Below, piece by piece: positions 9,197 to 17,118 of a DNA stretch of 64,000 bases. A program made the position numbers and the translations under genes. Under the pieces are notes generated by a model that ran no database searches, was not told where the DNA came from, and saw nothing but the letters and a program-made list of their open reading frames with translations. Source of the stretch: Winogradskyella litoriviva (GTDB lineage Bacteria > Bacteroidota > Bacteroidia > Flavobacteriales > Flavobacteriaceae); NCBI RefSeq assembly GCF_013249065.1, contig NZ_JABRWQ010000006.1, forward strand, positions 1-64,000. The letters run 5' to 3'. The first letter of the stretch is position 1, and each line of letters starts with the position of its first letter.

Positions 9197-10456
9197 TTAT
9201 TCTATTCTTAGTGCATCTACTGGTTTCATTTTTGTAGCACTATTTGCAGGAATTAAACCTGCCAATAAACCTGAAACCACTAATATTATCAATGCTGTAA
9301 ACACCACTTGTATGCTTACACTTGGATTTGCAAAATTTTGTACTGGCCCAACACTATCTAAAATAGTATTCATTATCCATATAACTAATGCGGCAAATGA
9401 AATCCCAACCATACCTGATAGAATAGTTAATACAAGACTTTCCTGTAAAATCTGAGATTTAATTGTCCACGGGCTTGCACCTAAAGCTCGCCTTACACCA
9501 ATTTCTTTTGTACGTTCTTTTACTACAATAAGCATAATATTACTAATGCCAATAATACCAGACATTAATACTAGTGCGCCAACAAAATAACCTACAAAAG
9601 TTAATATTGAAAAAAGACCACTGACACGCTCAAATTGTTCTGACAAATCGAAATGGCCAATGGCTCGATCGTCTTCTGGATGCACTTTATGTCTAGATTT
9701 CATTAATTCGAAAATCTGTTGTTTTAAAGACGTAATTGATATATTATCTACAGCAGTAATTGCCATCCAACCTACATTTTCGCCTCTATTAAAAGCTTGA
9801 CCAAATGTTGTAAATGGCATATATATTGTGTTGGCATCTTGCTCATCATCGCCTTGGCTATTGCTCATTTTAAAGGTTCCGACAACCAAAAAGTTTACAC
9901 CATTAACTTTAATATAGGTACCTAAGATATCTTCATCTTTATCATAAAGCCCTTTTACTACACCTGTACCAATGACACAAACTTTTCTTTTGGCTTCTAT
10001 ATCAGAATAGCTAATGAAACGTCCTTGAAGAATATCCATAGGCTGTTGATTTATATATTCTGGGTAATCACCATAAATTTCAAAAGCACCTGTTTTTGTG
10101 CCTCTAACAACATTATTTGCACCATTATAACCACCTAATTGATTTCTTGGAGAGACGTATTTTAAATTCGGAAATTCCGATTTTAATGCTGCGACATCAT
10201 CTATCTTATAATTAAAGTAACGTCCTTTTGGTAAACCTTTATAGGGTTTAGATGTACCTTGAGTCCACATAAACATTGAGTTAGTTGCAAAACCATCAAA
10301 ATCTGCTGTTACACCGTTTTTAAGTCCGTTTGTTAAAGCTAATAATAATACCAAAATGGTAATTCCCCAAAACACACCAAATGCTGTTAACAAAGTTCTA
10401 AACTTGTTAGCATTTAAGGCTTCTAGTATTTCATCCCAACGGTCTCTGCTAAACAT
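9197..10456 (-). CDS. MacB-like ABC transporter permease, second of two
   Basis: The 419-residue protein has a first membrane helix at about 20-40 (LLTAFGVFWGITILVLLLAL), a periplasmic MacB core domain (about 45-280) and a C-terminal FtsX domain with three more helices. The coupling-helix motif ERTKEIGVRRALGASPWTI is typical of type VII ABC exporters such as MacB and LolCE, which drive substrate movement in the periplasm instead of through the membrane. It starts 1 bp after the stop of the paralogous permease and shares its layout, so the two probably form a heterodimer. The substrate cannot be read from the sequence. Confidence 0.92.
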   Translation of the reverse strand: MFSRDRWDEILEALNANKFRTLLTAFGVFWGITILVLLLALTNGLKNGVTADFDGFATNSMFMWTQGTSKPYKGLPKGRYFNYKIDDVAALKSEFPNLKYVSPRNQLGGYNGANNVVRGTKTGAFEIYGDYPEYINQQPMDILQGRFISYSDIEAKRKVCVIGTGVVKGLYDKDEDILGTYIKVNGVNFLVVGTFKMSNSQGDDEQDANTIYMPFTTFGQAFNRGENVGWMAITAVDNISITSLKQQIFELMKSRHKVHPEDDRAIGHFDLSEQFERVSGLFSILTFVGYFVGALVLMSGIIGISNIMLIVVKERTKEIGVRRALGASPWTIKSQILQESLVLTILSGMVGISFAALVIWIMNTILDSVGPVQNFANPSVSIQVVFTALIILVVSGLLAGLIPANSATKMKPVDALRIE

Positions 10457-10457
10457 A

Positions 10458-11702
10458 TTATTCGTCTCTTAATGCGTCAATTGGTTTAATCATTGCTGCT
10501 CTATAAGCAGGAATAAAGCCTGCTAAAGCACCTGCAAAAACTAACAAAAACACTGTAGTTAAAGCAATATTAAAATCTACTTGCGGATATTTTATAAAAT
10601 CACTCTGAATATATGGACCAGCTAGTTCTAATAATCCCAACCCAAATACTAATCCAAATAAACCTGCGAACATGGTAACAAAAACAGCTTCCTGTAAAAT
10701 CATACCAACAATAGACATTGGCAAAGCTCCTAAAGCTTTTCTAATTCCTATTTCTTTGGTACGCTCTTTAACTATGATGAGCATAATATTACCTACACCA
10801 ACAATACCTGCTATGATTGTTCCTATACCAACAAACCAAAACACAGCTCTTATAGTGGCTATAAGCGAATAGATTTTCTCTGCTTCTTCAAGCGTATTAA
10901 ATACTCTAACCGCACTTACATCATCTGGTGCTACAACATGTATTTCTTTTAGTTGCTCTTCTATACCCTTTGCAATGGCATTAGACTGTATTACAGCTTC
11001 ATTAAAATTATCAGCCATTTTTACAGTAAAAGCCATATTTCTAATATTCTCACCTGCATTAAATACTTTTTGAGCGGTAGAAACAGGAATATAAACTTGA
11101 CCTTCTTCACGATCTCCTCCTGGATCATAAAACACACCAACTACCTTAAAATTCATTCCATATACCTGAAGGTTTTTATTAATAGGGTCTTCACCTTTAA
11201 ATAAATCTGTCTTTATTTTATTACCAATAACAGCGACTTTTTTACTGCCTTCAACATCAGATTGGTTGATAAAACGACCGGATCCGATATCTGCATTTTC
11301 TATAAATTGGTTGTCTGGCAATGTCCCTCTAACTCTGTAATTTCCGGTTTCATTATTATATGTAATATTTGCTCCCCAAATTGGATAATCTTTTGTTCTG
11401 TACTCAAAAAACTCGTCATATTTCTTTTCAACAGCTTCAAAACTTGAATTTTTTAGTTGAATATAGCGACCAGGATTTAAACCTTTATAACCTTTTGTGG
11501 TTACACCTGTCCTAACTGCAATTCTATTAGTAGCATCTCTTTCAAATTGAGATTTCACTCCATTCTCTATGCCTTTACTAAACCCAAGAAGGATAACTAA
11601 AATGAAGATGCCTGAGGCTACAGATAGACCTGTTAAAAACGTCCGTAATTTATTTTTACTTAACGTTTCAAATATCTCTTGCCAACGTTCTAAATCAAAC
11701 AT
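10458..11702 (-). CDS. MacB-like ABC transporter permease, first of two
   Basis: The 414-residue protein has the same order as its neighbour: N-terminal helix (FLTGLSVASGIFILVILLGF), a periplasmic domain, and an FtsX domain with KERTKEIGIRKALGALPMSI. Its start codon overlaps the end of the ATPase gene by 8 bp, which suggests translational coupling. As the ATPase is a separate protein and not fused to the permease, this system resembles Lol/Mac-type exporters with split subunits. I infer that one ATPase dimer serves a heterodimer of the two permeases. Confidence 0.92.
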   Translation of the reverse strand: MFDLERWQEIFETLSKNKLRTFLTGLSVASGIFILVILLGFSKGIENGVKSQFERDATNRIAVRTGVTTKGYKGLNPGRYIQLKNSSFEAVEKKYDEFFEYRTKDYPIWGANITYNNETGNYRVRGTLPDNQFIENADIGSGRFINQSDVEGSKKVAVIGNKIKTDLFKGEDPINKNLQVYGMNFKVVGVFYDPGGDREEGQVYIPVSTAQKVFNAGENIRNMAFTVKMADNFNEAVIQSNAIAKGIEEQLKEIHVVAPDDVSAVRVFNTLEEAEKIYSLIATIRAVFWFVGIGTIIAGIVGVGNIMLIIVKERTKEIGIRKALGALPMSIVGMILQEAVFVTMFAGLFGLVFGLGLLELAGPYIQSDFIKYPQVDFNIALTTVFLLVFAGALAGFIPAYRAAMIKPIDALRDE

Positions 11703-12396
11703 GTAATGACGCTCTTACTTGTTCTACTTTGCTATCATCTATAATAATTCCATCTTTAAGATTAACGATGCGCTTGGTCATATGTGCAATGTCATCTTCA
11801 TGTGTAACTACTAAGATTGTTTTACCTTCGTCGTTAATACCTTGTATAAGTTCCATTACTTCATAAGAAGTTTTAGTATCTAAAGCACCTGTTGGTTCGT
11901 CTGCTAATAGTACTTTTGGGTCACTTGCTAATGCTCTTGCAATTGCCACACGTTGTTTTTGACCTCCAGAAAGTTCACTTGGTAAATGATGTGACCATTC
12001 TGCTAGACCAACTTTTTGAAGATAATGCATAGCTTTTTCTGTGCGTTCTTTTCTCTTAATCCCTTTATAATACAATGGCATAGATACATTATCTAAAGCA
12101 CTTTTATAATTAATAAGGTTAAACGATTGAAAAATGAAACCTAAAAATTCGTTTCTGTATTTAGCGGCAATTTTTTCGTTTAGATTTTTGATAGGCACAT
12201 TGTCTAGAATATATTCGCCAGTATCAGCTTCATCTAGCATTCCTAAAATATTTAATAGTGTAGATTTACCAGAGCCTGAAGAACCCATTATAGAAACCAA
12301 CTCGCCTTCTTTTACATTAAAATTTATTCCTTTAAGTACATGTAAGGAATTGCTTCCCATGTGATAAGACTTGTGCAAATCCTTTATCTGAATCAT
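11695..12396 (-). CDS. ABC transporter ATP-binding protein (MacB/LolD type)
   Basis: The 233-residue ATPase has Walker A GSSGSGKST (residues 38-46), Q-loop FIFQSFNL, signature LSGGQKQR (142-149), Walker B VLLADEPTGALD with Glu167, and the H-loop His199. The stretch DEPTGALD and overall size place it with the MacB/LolD/FtsE group. It is the first gene of an operon that continues with two permeases, an adaptor, TolC, a second adaptor and tsaB. Eight TTGR tetranucleotides lie 8-39 bp before its ATG and a 14-bp palindrome further up; both are listed separately. Confidence 0.95.
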   Translation of the reverse strand: MIQIKDLHKSYHMGSNSLHVLKGINFNVKEGELVSIMGSSGSGKSTLLNILGMLDEADTGEYILDNVPIKNLNEKIAAKYRNEFLGFIFQSFNLINYKSALDNVSMPLYYKGIKRKERTEKAMHYLQKVGLAEWSHHLPSELSGGQKQRVAIARALASDPKVLLADEPTGALDTKTSYEVMELIQGINDEGKTILVVTHEDDIAHMTKRIVNLKDGIIIDDSKVEQVRASLHV

Positions 12397-12403
12397 AGCT
12401 TAG

Positions 12404-12435
12404 TTGATTGATTGATTGGTTGATTGGTTGATTGA
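12404..12435. repeat. Tandem tetranucleotide repeat (TTGR, 8 units)
   Basis: Eight contiguous 4-bp units on the + strand read TTGA, TTGA, TTGA, TTGG, TTGA, TTGG, TTGA, TTGA. On the coding strand this is a TCAA/CCAA run ending 8 bp before the ATG of the exporter ATPase, that is in its ribosome-binding region. Confidence 0.85.
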
Positions 12436-12440
12436 CTAAA

Positions 12441-12454
12441 CCAAATTAATTTGG
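12441..12454. promoter_or_regulatory. Perfect 14-bp palindrome upstream of exporter operon
   Basis: CCAAATTAATTTGG reads the same on both strands and lies 45 bp before the ATPase ATG. Its position fits an operator, but no regulator gene is adjacent and AT-rich palindromes arise easily in this genome. Confidence 0.35.
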
Positions 12455-12564
12455 CTTACTGCAATTTTAAGAAAATCTTATAGGTTTCTATGCCAACAAA
12501 TTGTTAATACCTCTAATAATTCTCTATAACTAAGACTCTTATTCTATATAAATGTTACAGCATT

Positions 12565-12798
12565 TTAGTCTAAACTTTCAATTTTCTCTGGTTTATTAAA
12601 TTTTCTGTAAATAATATATCCAAGTACTGCAACCAAAATATAAGGAACTGCCATTAAAAACATTATACCATCGTTAATCCCTTCTGCCGCATTTTGGTCT
12701 TCTCCACTTTCTAAAACAGCTCTGCACATTGCACATTGCGCATTTGTATTTATAAAAAAGAAAAGAGAAAAAAGAAGAAAAATAAGTTTACGTTTCAT
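12565..12798 (-). CDS. Small membrane protein with CxxC motif, oxidase-assembly neighbourhood
   Basis: The 77-residue protein starts at the ATG at 12798, right after the stop of the DUF420 gene. An upstream ATG at 12864 in the same frame would lie inside DUF420 and give a Cys-rich stretch with no signal-peptide look. From 12798 it has a signal sequence (MKRKLIFLLFSLFFFINTNA), then QCAMCRAVLES and a membrane helix (about residues 45-65) with a short charged tail. The CAMC motif right after the predicted cleavage site would face the periplasm. I do not recognise a named family; its place after SCO and DUF420 suggests a role in cytochrome oxidase or copper handling, which is inference. Confidence 0.75.
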   Translation of the reverse strand: MKRKLIFLLFSLFFFINTNAQCAMCRAVLESGEDQNAAEGINDGIMFLMAVPYILVAVLGYIIYRKFNKPEKIESLD

Positions 12799-12800
12799 AG

Positions 12801-13346
12801 TTACACATAATATGGAGATATCATTAAATAAACCACAACACCTGTTATTGCAACATAAAGCCATAATGGAAATGTAATTTTAGCTATTTTTTTATGTCGT
12901 TCTATATTGTTTGTAATTGCTCTTACATAAGTGATTAATACAAATGGAATAATAATAACTGACAATACAATATGAGTAATAAGAATGAAGTAATAGATAT
13001 AAGCAATTACACCTTCGCCTCCAAATTTTGTAGAATCACTTGTCATGTGATAGGCTATATAGAGTAGTAGGAATAATACAGATAACATGATGGCGAATTT
13101 CATCAATCCTTCATGCCGTTTTCTATTTTTGCTTTTAATGGCAACAACTGCAAGAATTAATATGATTGCTGTTAATCCGTTTATGGCTGCATAAATTGGT
13201 GGTAAAAAAGTTAAAGGTTCTACATTAAAACCAAGTTTTTTGAGATTTACACCAAATAAAGCTGCAACAGCTAATGGAATTATAACTGATAACGCTACGA
13301 TCCACTTGTTATATTTTTTCTCTTTATCTGTGTCTATTGCATTCAT
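12801..13346 (-). CDS. DUF420 membrane protein
   Basis: The 181-residue protein has about five hydrophobic segments (about residues 15-33, 43-65, 77-98, 112-137, 158-177) and motifs GLTAIILI, HEGLMKFAI and YHMTSD that fit DUF420 (CtaM/YozB-like). Family members occur next to heme-copper oxidase genes and the Bacillus/Staphylococcus relative CtaM is needed for oxidase maturation. Here it follows the SCO gene by 45 bp and precedes the small CxxC protein, all on the same strand. A role in oxidase assembly is inferred from the family and the context. Confidence 0.85.
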   Translation of the reverse strand: MNAIDTDKEKKYNKWIVALSVIIPLAVAALFGVNLKKLGFNVEPLTFLPPIYAAINGLTAIILILAVVAIKSKNRKRHEGLMKFAIMLSVLFLLLYIAYHMTSDSTKFGGEGVIAYIYYFILITHIVLSVIIIPFVLITYVRAITNNIERHKKIAKITFPLWLYVAITGVVVYLMISPYYV

Positions 13347-13391
13347 ATTAGTATATATTTAGATTATTTTGCGCACTTAAAATATTAAATA

Positions 13392-14159
13392 CTACTCATT
13401 TAAAAGTTTAGCAATGTCCTCTTTTAAAATTGATATTTCTTGTGTAATACCATCTTCGTCTACTCCAACTGCTTCAGGAATTAAGCCATTATAAAATATT
13501 AAAGGGTTTCCGAAGTTATCTTTTCTAGATCTTATATACCCTTCTTTATCTATTAACGCAAAATTACCAGAATGCTCAAAACCACCTTCAACACTGTCAT
13601 CCTTTGCTGTGTAAAGGTTAAATCCTTGGTTGGCTAATTTGTAAATTTCAGATTCATCACCTGTCATTAAATTCCAGTTAGGATTAGATATACCATATTT
13701 TTCAGCATAAGCTCTTAAAACCTCAGGTGTATCTATTTCTGGAGTTATAGAAAATGAAGCAACGCCAAAGTTTTCAAAATCTTTAAACTCATTTTGAACT
13801 TCAACCAAGTTTCTGTTCATTATAGGACAAATGGTTGGACAAGTTGTAAAAAAGAATTCTACCACATATACTTTGCCTAAATAATCGTTATTAGAAATAG
13901 TTTCGCCATATTGATTAGTAAATTTAAAAGCAGGCACTTTTTTTGGTTCTCCATTTATTTCTAAATAACTTAAGCTACTTTTATTCTTATCCTTGTTTTT
14001 TTCTTCAATCGGTGAATTTGATACATCTACACTTCGACTTTCATCTCTGGTAATATCATCTTTACTAACTCTATCTATTATTTTTGGAACAAACATAATT
14101 CCAAAAACTAACAAGATAAATGCAATACCAATATAGGAATAATTCGTTTTTTTACTCAT
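13392..14159 (-). CDS. SCO family copper chaperone (SCO1/SenC)
   Basis: The 255-residue protein has an N-terminal membrane anchor (about residues 8-25), a charged linker and a thioredoxin-fold domain. The copper ligands of the family are present: Cys107 and Cys111 in FFFTTCPTICPIM and His196 in EHSGNFALID. SCO proteins deliver copper to, or reduce, the CuA site of cytochrome oxidase subunit II, which in this window is the gene at 49056-50114. The start codon overlaps the preceding unnamed gene by 8 bp, so the two are probably translationally coupled. Confidence 0.93.
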   Translation of the reverse strand: MSKKTNYSYIGIAFILLVFGIMFVPKIIDRVSKDDITRDESRSVDVSNSPIEEKNKDKNKSSLSYLEINGEPKKVPAFKFTNQYGETISNNDYLGKVYVVEFFFTTCPTICPIMNRNLVEVQNEFKDFENFGVASFSITPEIDTPEVLRAYAEKYGISNPNWNLMTGDESEIYKLANQGFNLYTAKDDSVEGGFEHSGNFALIDKEGYIRSRKDNFGNPLIFYNGLIPEAVGVDEDGITQEISILKEDIAKLLNE

Positions 14160-14871
14160 GGCTTTGTTTTAATTCTTTTTCTCTTCTTGTATTAGAGTCC
14201 ACAAATTTACCTTCTCTTTTTTGGCGGTATTCTGTAAATAAAATCCTAACATCATCACTCATCATATTCTTAATCTCAGCAACTTCAATTGTATTATAAG
14301 AATAAACACTAAAGGCTGGCTTATTATTTTCAACTTCTCGCTCTGTCCTTCCGTCTAAACGACCTCGTTGATTTAAGTCTTTATCTATAATAAATACATT
14401 TGGTGTTGATAGGTCTTCTGCTAAACCTTTTTTTGATTTTAGTGTATTGTAAAGCATTTTGATTTCGCCCTCTGTACCAAAAGCATATCTCCAAAATTTT
14501 AAATCTTCGTAGGTATTTATTTCTTTTTTTAACTCTTTTACTGCCTCCTCAGTTCCTTCTGGAACAACAATTACAATTTGAAATTTTTTGAAGCCTTTAA
14601 ACTTATCGTAAACCAATTCTTTAAGATTTAAAGCAGAGACCGATTTTTTTAAAGGTGATTTACCTAGAAATCCCAAGACTGTAATCTGACCTTTTAGTCT
14701 TAAACTATCTGTGTCTTGAGAATTAAAATTTTCGATATCAGAAACCTTTTCGTTTACTATATTTAAAGGTTCGTAATTATGTGTTGCAGGATACAACATA
14801 AACAAAAATGCAACAGGCAAAAAGAATAAAATACCTAGAACTAAATTACGTTTTACTTTGCTTGTTTCCAT
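14152..14871 (-). CDS. Membrane-anchored protein of unknown function, possible Cys-less thioredoxin fold
   Basis: The 239-residue protein has one N-terminal membrane helix (about residues 9-26) and a soluble domain predicted outside the cytoplasm. The order QITVLGFLG, then FQIVIVVPEG, then STPNVFIIDKDLNQRGRLDG resembles the strands of a SCO/thioredoxin-like fold, yet the protein has no Cys at all. It overlaps the SCO gene by 8 bp and lies downstream of the oxidase subunit IV gene. I do not know a name for the family. I infer a partner of SCO in oxidase assembly; a redox or copper role through cysteines is excluded by the sequence. Confidence 0.75.
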   Translation of the reverse strand: METSKVKRNLVLGILFFLPVAFLFMLYPATHNYEPLNIVNEKVSDIENFNSQDTDSLRLKGQITVLGFLGKSPLKKSVSALNLKELVYDKFKGFKKFQIVIVVPEGTEEAVKELKKEINTYEDLKFWRYAFGTEGEIKMLYNTLKSKKGLAEDLSTPNVFIIDKDLNQRGRLDGRTEREVENNKPAFSVYSYNTIEVAEIKNMMSDDVRILFTEYRQKREGKFVDSNTRREKELKQSHE

Positions 14872-14932
14872 TATTTATAAACTAAAAATCTAAATTTTCA
14901 AGTTGGTTTTATTTACTTGTATTTTAGAGTTG

Positions 14933-14940
14933 CAAAAATA
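14933..14940 (-). promoter_or_regulatory. Putative -7 box of the SCO gene group
   Basis: On the - strand TATTTTTG fits TAnnTTTG, 62 bp before the ATG at 14871 and just past the terminator of the oxidase operon. It would give the assembly genes a promoter of their own. No -33 box is evident. Confidence 0.35.
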
Positions 14941-14941
14941 A

Positions 14942-14969
14942 AAAAGGTGGTTTAGAAAAACCACCTTTA
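14942..14969 (-). terminator. Rho-independent terminator of the oxidase subunit III/IV operon
   Basis: AAAGGTGGTTT and AAACCACCTTT pair around a 4-base loop; on the - strand a T-rich run follows the stem. It lies 48 bp after the subunit IV stop. Confidence 0.8.
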
Positions 14970-15016
14970 AATTGTATTTAACACTTCAGAAAAGTGTTAC
15001 ATTAATAGCTTATTGA

Positions 15017-15463
15017 TTAAAAATCTCTTTTAATTAAAGAATCTTCACCATTATAAACATCAAAGACATAACCACCTTCTTGTAATAAGATAAATGCCAA
15101 ATAACAGATTAAGAATACACCTGTCCATACAATCATTTTTCTAAAACTACCTGTTTCATCTCTAAGGTGCATAAAATCCCATGCTATATAATAAGCTTTA
15201 ATAATAGTTAAAACAATAAATATAAGGTTTAAGGGCTTCATGTAAACAAAAGGTGATAATATGATATTACCTAACGTTGCAAAGAATCCTCCTTCAAAAG
15301 GTGTAATCCAAGTATGCATAAACATATCTGGTTTATAGATACCCAATACAACCTCTATAATTGTAACAATGGTAAGGAAGATTAATACTCCCCAAATTTT
15401 ACTTGTGTTAGATTTAAACTTAACTAAACCTCTAAATATTTCTAATTTATGCTCGTGTGCCAT
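15017..15463 (-). CDS. Cytochrome c oxidase subunit IV family protein
   Basis: The 148-residue protein has three membrane helices (about residues 24-43, 66-93, 108-128) and the stretch YYIAWDFMHLRDE, which is characteristic of prokaryotic oxidase subunit IV (COX4_pro). These small subunits stabilise the oxidase core. It is the last gene of the ctaB-cox3-cox3-cox4 operon, 19 bp after subunit III, and is followed by a strong terminator. Confidence 0.9.
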   Translation of the reverse strand: MAHEHKLEIFRGLVKFKSNTSKIWGVLIFLTIVTIIEVVLGIYKPDMFMHTWITPFEGGFFATLGNIILSPFVYMKPLNLIFIVLTIIKAYYIAWDFMHLRDETGSFRKMIVWTGVFLICYLAFILLQEGGYVFDVYNGEDSLIKRDF

Positions 15464-15482
15464 AATTAATCTTAGTTTCTTT

Positions 15483-16481
15483 TTATACTAAATAGAAGAA
15501 TGTGAAAACAAATACCCAAACTAAATCGACAAAGTGCCAGTATAGACCAACTTTCTCAACCATCTCATAACTTCCTCTTCTTTCATAAGTTCCGAGAACA
15601 ACATTAAAAAAGATAATAATGTTAAGTACAACTCCCGATAATACGTGGAAACCGTGAAAACCTGTAATAAAGAAAAAGAAATCAGCAAATAGCGAAGTTC
15701 CATATTCATTAACTTGAAGATTTGCACCTTTAACTACAAGCTTGCCATTCTCTTTTATTTGTTTTAAAGACTCCTCTCTAGATAATATAGTTTTATGACC
15801 ATTCTCATCAAGAAGCTGAGTTCTAACTAAAACATTTTCATTAGCAACTAAACCTGCATATATTTCATTAACTGAGTAAGGAGGTAATGTAGCTTCTTCT
15901 CTAAACCATAAACCATTACTACGATCATGTTCTACACGAACATCTGCAATAGGAATAGCCAAATCTTCAATTGAAACACGTTTAAACTTCTCAACACCAT
16001 CTTCAGTTACATTTTTTCCAAATTGCAAAATGTTTCCACCTTTTGTTTGAACAGCACCATAATCACCTTGTATAAAAGTTGCCCATTCCCAAGCTTGAGA
16101 ACCAACGAATATTGCACCACCAATAATAGTAAGGAACATATATATAGTAACTTTCGCTTTATTCATACGGTGACCAGCATCAACGGCTAGCACCATTGTT
16201 ACTGAAGACATAATAAGTACAAACGTCATAAATGCCACATAAATCATAGGCAGTTCCTGACCATGTAAAAACGGAACGTGAGTAAATACCTCATCTGCAA
16301 TTGGCCATTCATTAACAAACTTAAATCTCGAAAAGCCATAAGCTGCCAAGAAAGCTGAAAACGTTAACGCATCAGATACAATGAAGAACCACATCATCAT
16401 TTTTCCGTAACTTGCCTTTAGTGGCTTATTGCCTCCTCCCCAAGTTTTTTCTTCTGTACCAGTAGCTACTGTAGAATTCAT
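15483..16481 (-). CDS. Heme-copper oxidase subunit III with a long extramembrane insert
   Basis: The 332-residue protein has the subunit III membrane core (helices at about 27-50, 77-100, 110-130, 264-290, 308-330) with GSQAWEW, FFFITGFHGFHV and YWHFVDLVWVFVF motifs. Between GSQAWEWATFI and DFFFFITGFHG it carries an insert of roughly 115 residues (about 145-258) rich in charged residues, which is why it is much longer than the second subunit III gene upstream (199 residues). The insert would sit outside the membrane. It lies 37 bp after that gene in the same operon. Confidence 0.92.
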   Translation of the reverse strand: MNSTVATGTEEKTWGGGNKPLKASYGKMMMWFFIVSDALTFSAFLAAYGFSRFKFVNEWPIADEVFTHVPFLHGQELPMIYVAFMTFVLIMSSVTMVLAVDAGHRMNKAKVTIYMFLTIIGGAIFVGSQAWEWATFIQGDYGAVQTKGGNILQFGKNVTEDGVEKFKRVSIEDLAIPIADVRVEHDRSNGLWFREEATLPPYSVNEIYAGLVANENVLVRTQLLDENGHKTILSREESLKQIKENGKLVVKGANLQVNEYGTSLFADFFFFITGFHGFHVLSGVVLNIIIFFNVVLGTYERRGSYEMVEKVGLYWHFVDLVWVFVFTFFYLV

Positions 16482-16518
16482 AGAATTTATTTAAATTTTA
16501 AAGATTGGACAAAAATAA

Positions 16519-17118
16519 TCAAATTATATATTTAAAAAAATATAAAAACAAAAAGAGCACAAGCCAAAGCACATCTACGAAATGCCAGAAATTTGCAGCA
16601 AGTTCTAAACCCAACATATTGTTGGCATCATACTTTTGTTTAAAATGATTATAAATTACGACTATTAGACATATTAAACCAGCAATCACGTGCGCTATGT
16701 GCAATACGGCTATAACGTAAATATAAGACATTGTAATATTACTTGTTGGACCAGCAAAATGATAACCCGAGGCTATAATCTCGCCAAAACCTACAAACTG
16801 GCTAACTACAAAACCAACTCCTAACGCCAAAGTAGCTAACAGCCATACAGTTACCATACTCCTGTTATTTTGTTTGAGCGCTTGTTTCCCAAGGATAAAC
16901 GTAAAACTGCTTAGCAAAATAAGGATTAAACTGATTAAAAAAGCTGGTGGCAGTTGGTATTCTAAAAGCCAATCTTCGTTTAATCGCTGTTTACTACTTA
17001 CAATAAACGCGCTTATTAAGCCTGCAAAAGACATAATTAAAGATCCTATGCCAAACCACAGCATCATCTTTTTAGACCTTGATGCTTTTTCTTGATGTGT
17101 TCCTTGTGTTAAATCCAT
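16519..17118 (-). CDS. Heme-copper oxidase subunit III, short form
   Basis: The 199-residue protein has five membrane helices and ends with NFWHFVDVLWLVLFLFLYFF, the typical subunit III C-terminus; HIAHVIAGL is also conserved. It is a compact paralogue of the longer subunit III just downstream. Its ATG is adjacent to the ctaB stop, so ctaB and the oxidase subunits form one operon. Both paralogues may sit in one complex, as in other Bacteroidota oxidases with two subunit III genes; that is inference. Confidence 0.92.
   Translation of the reverse strand: MDLTQGTHQEKASRSKKMMLWFGIGSLIMSFAGLISAFIVSSKQRLNEDWLLEYQLPPAFLISLILILLSSFTFILGKQALKQNNRSMVTVWLLATLALGVGFVVSQFVGFGEIIASGYHFAGPTSNITMSYIYVIAVLHIAHVIAGLICLIVVIYNHFKQKYDANNMLGLELAANFWHFVDVLWLVLFLFLYFFKYII

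Noticed and set aside
12799..12864. Longer form of the small CxxC protein starting at 12864
   Set aside because: It would overlap the DUF420 gene by 64 bp and precede the signal peptide with a Cys-rich stretch of no likeness to a leader.
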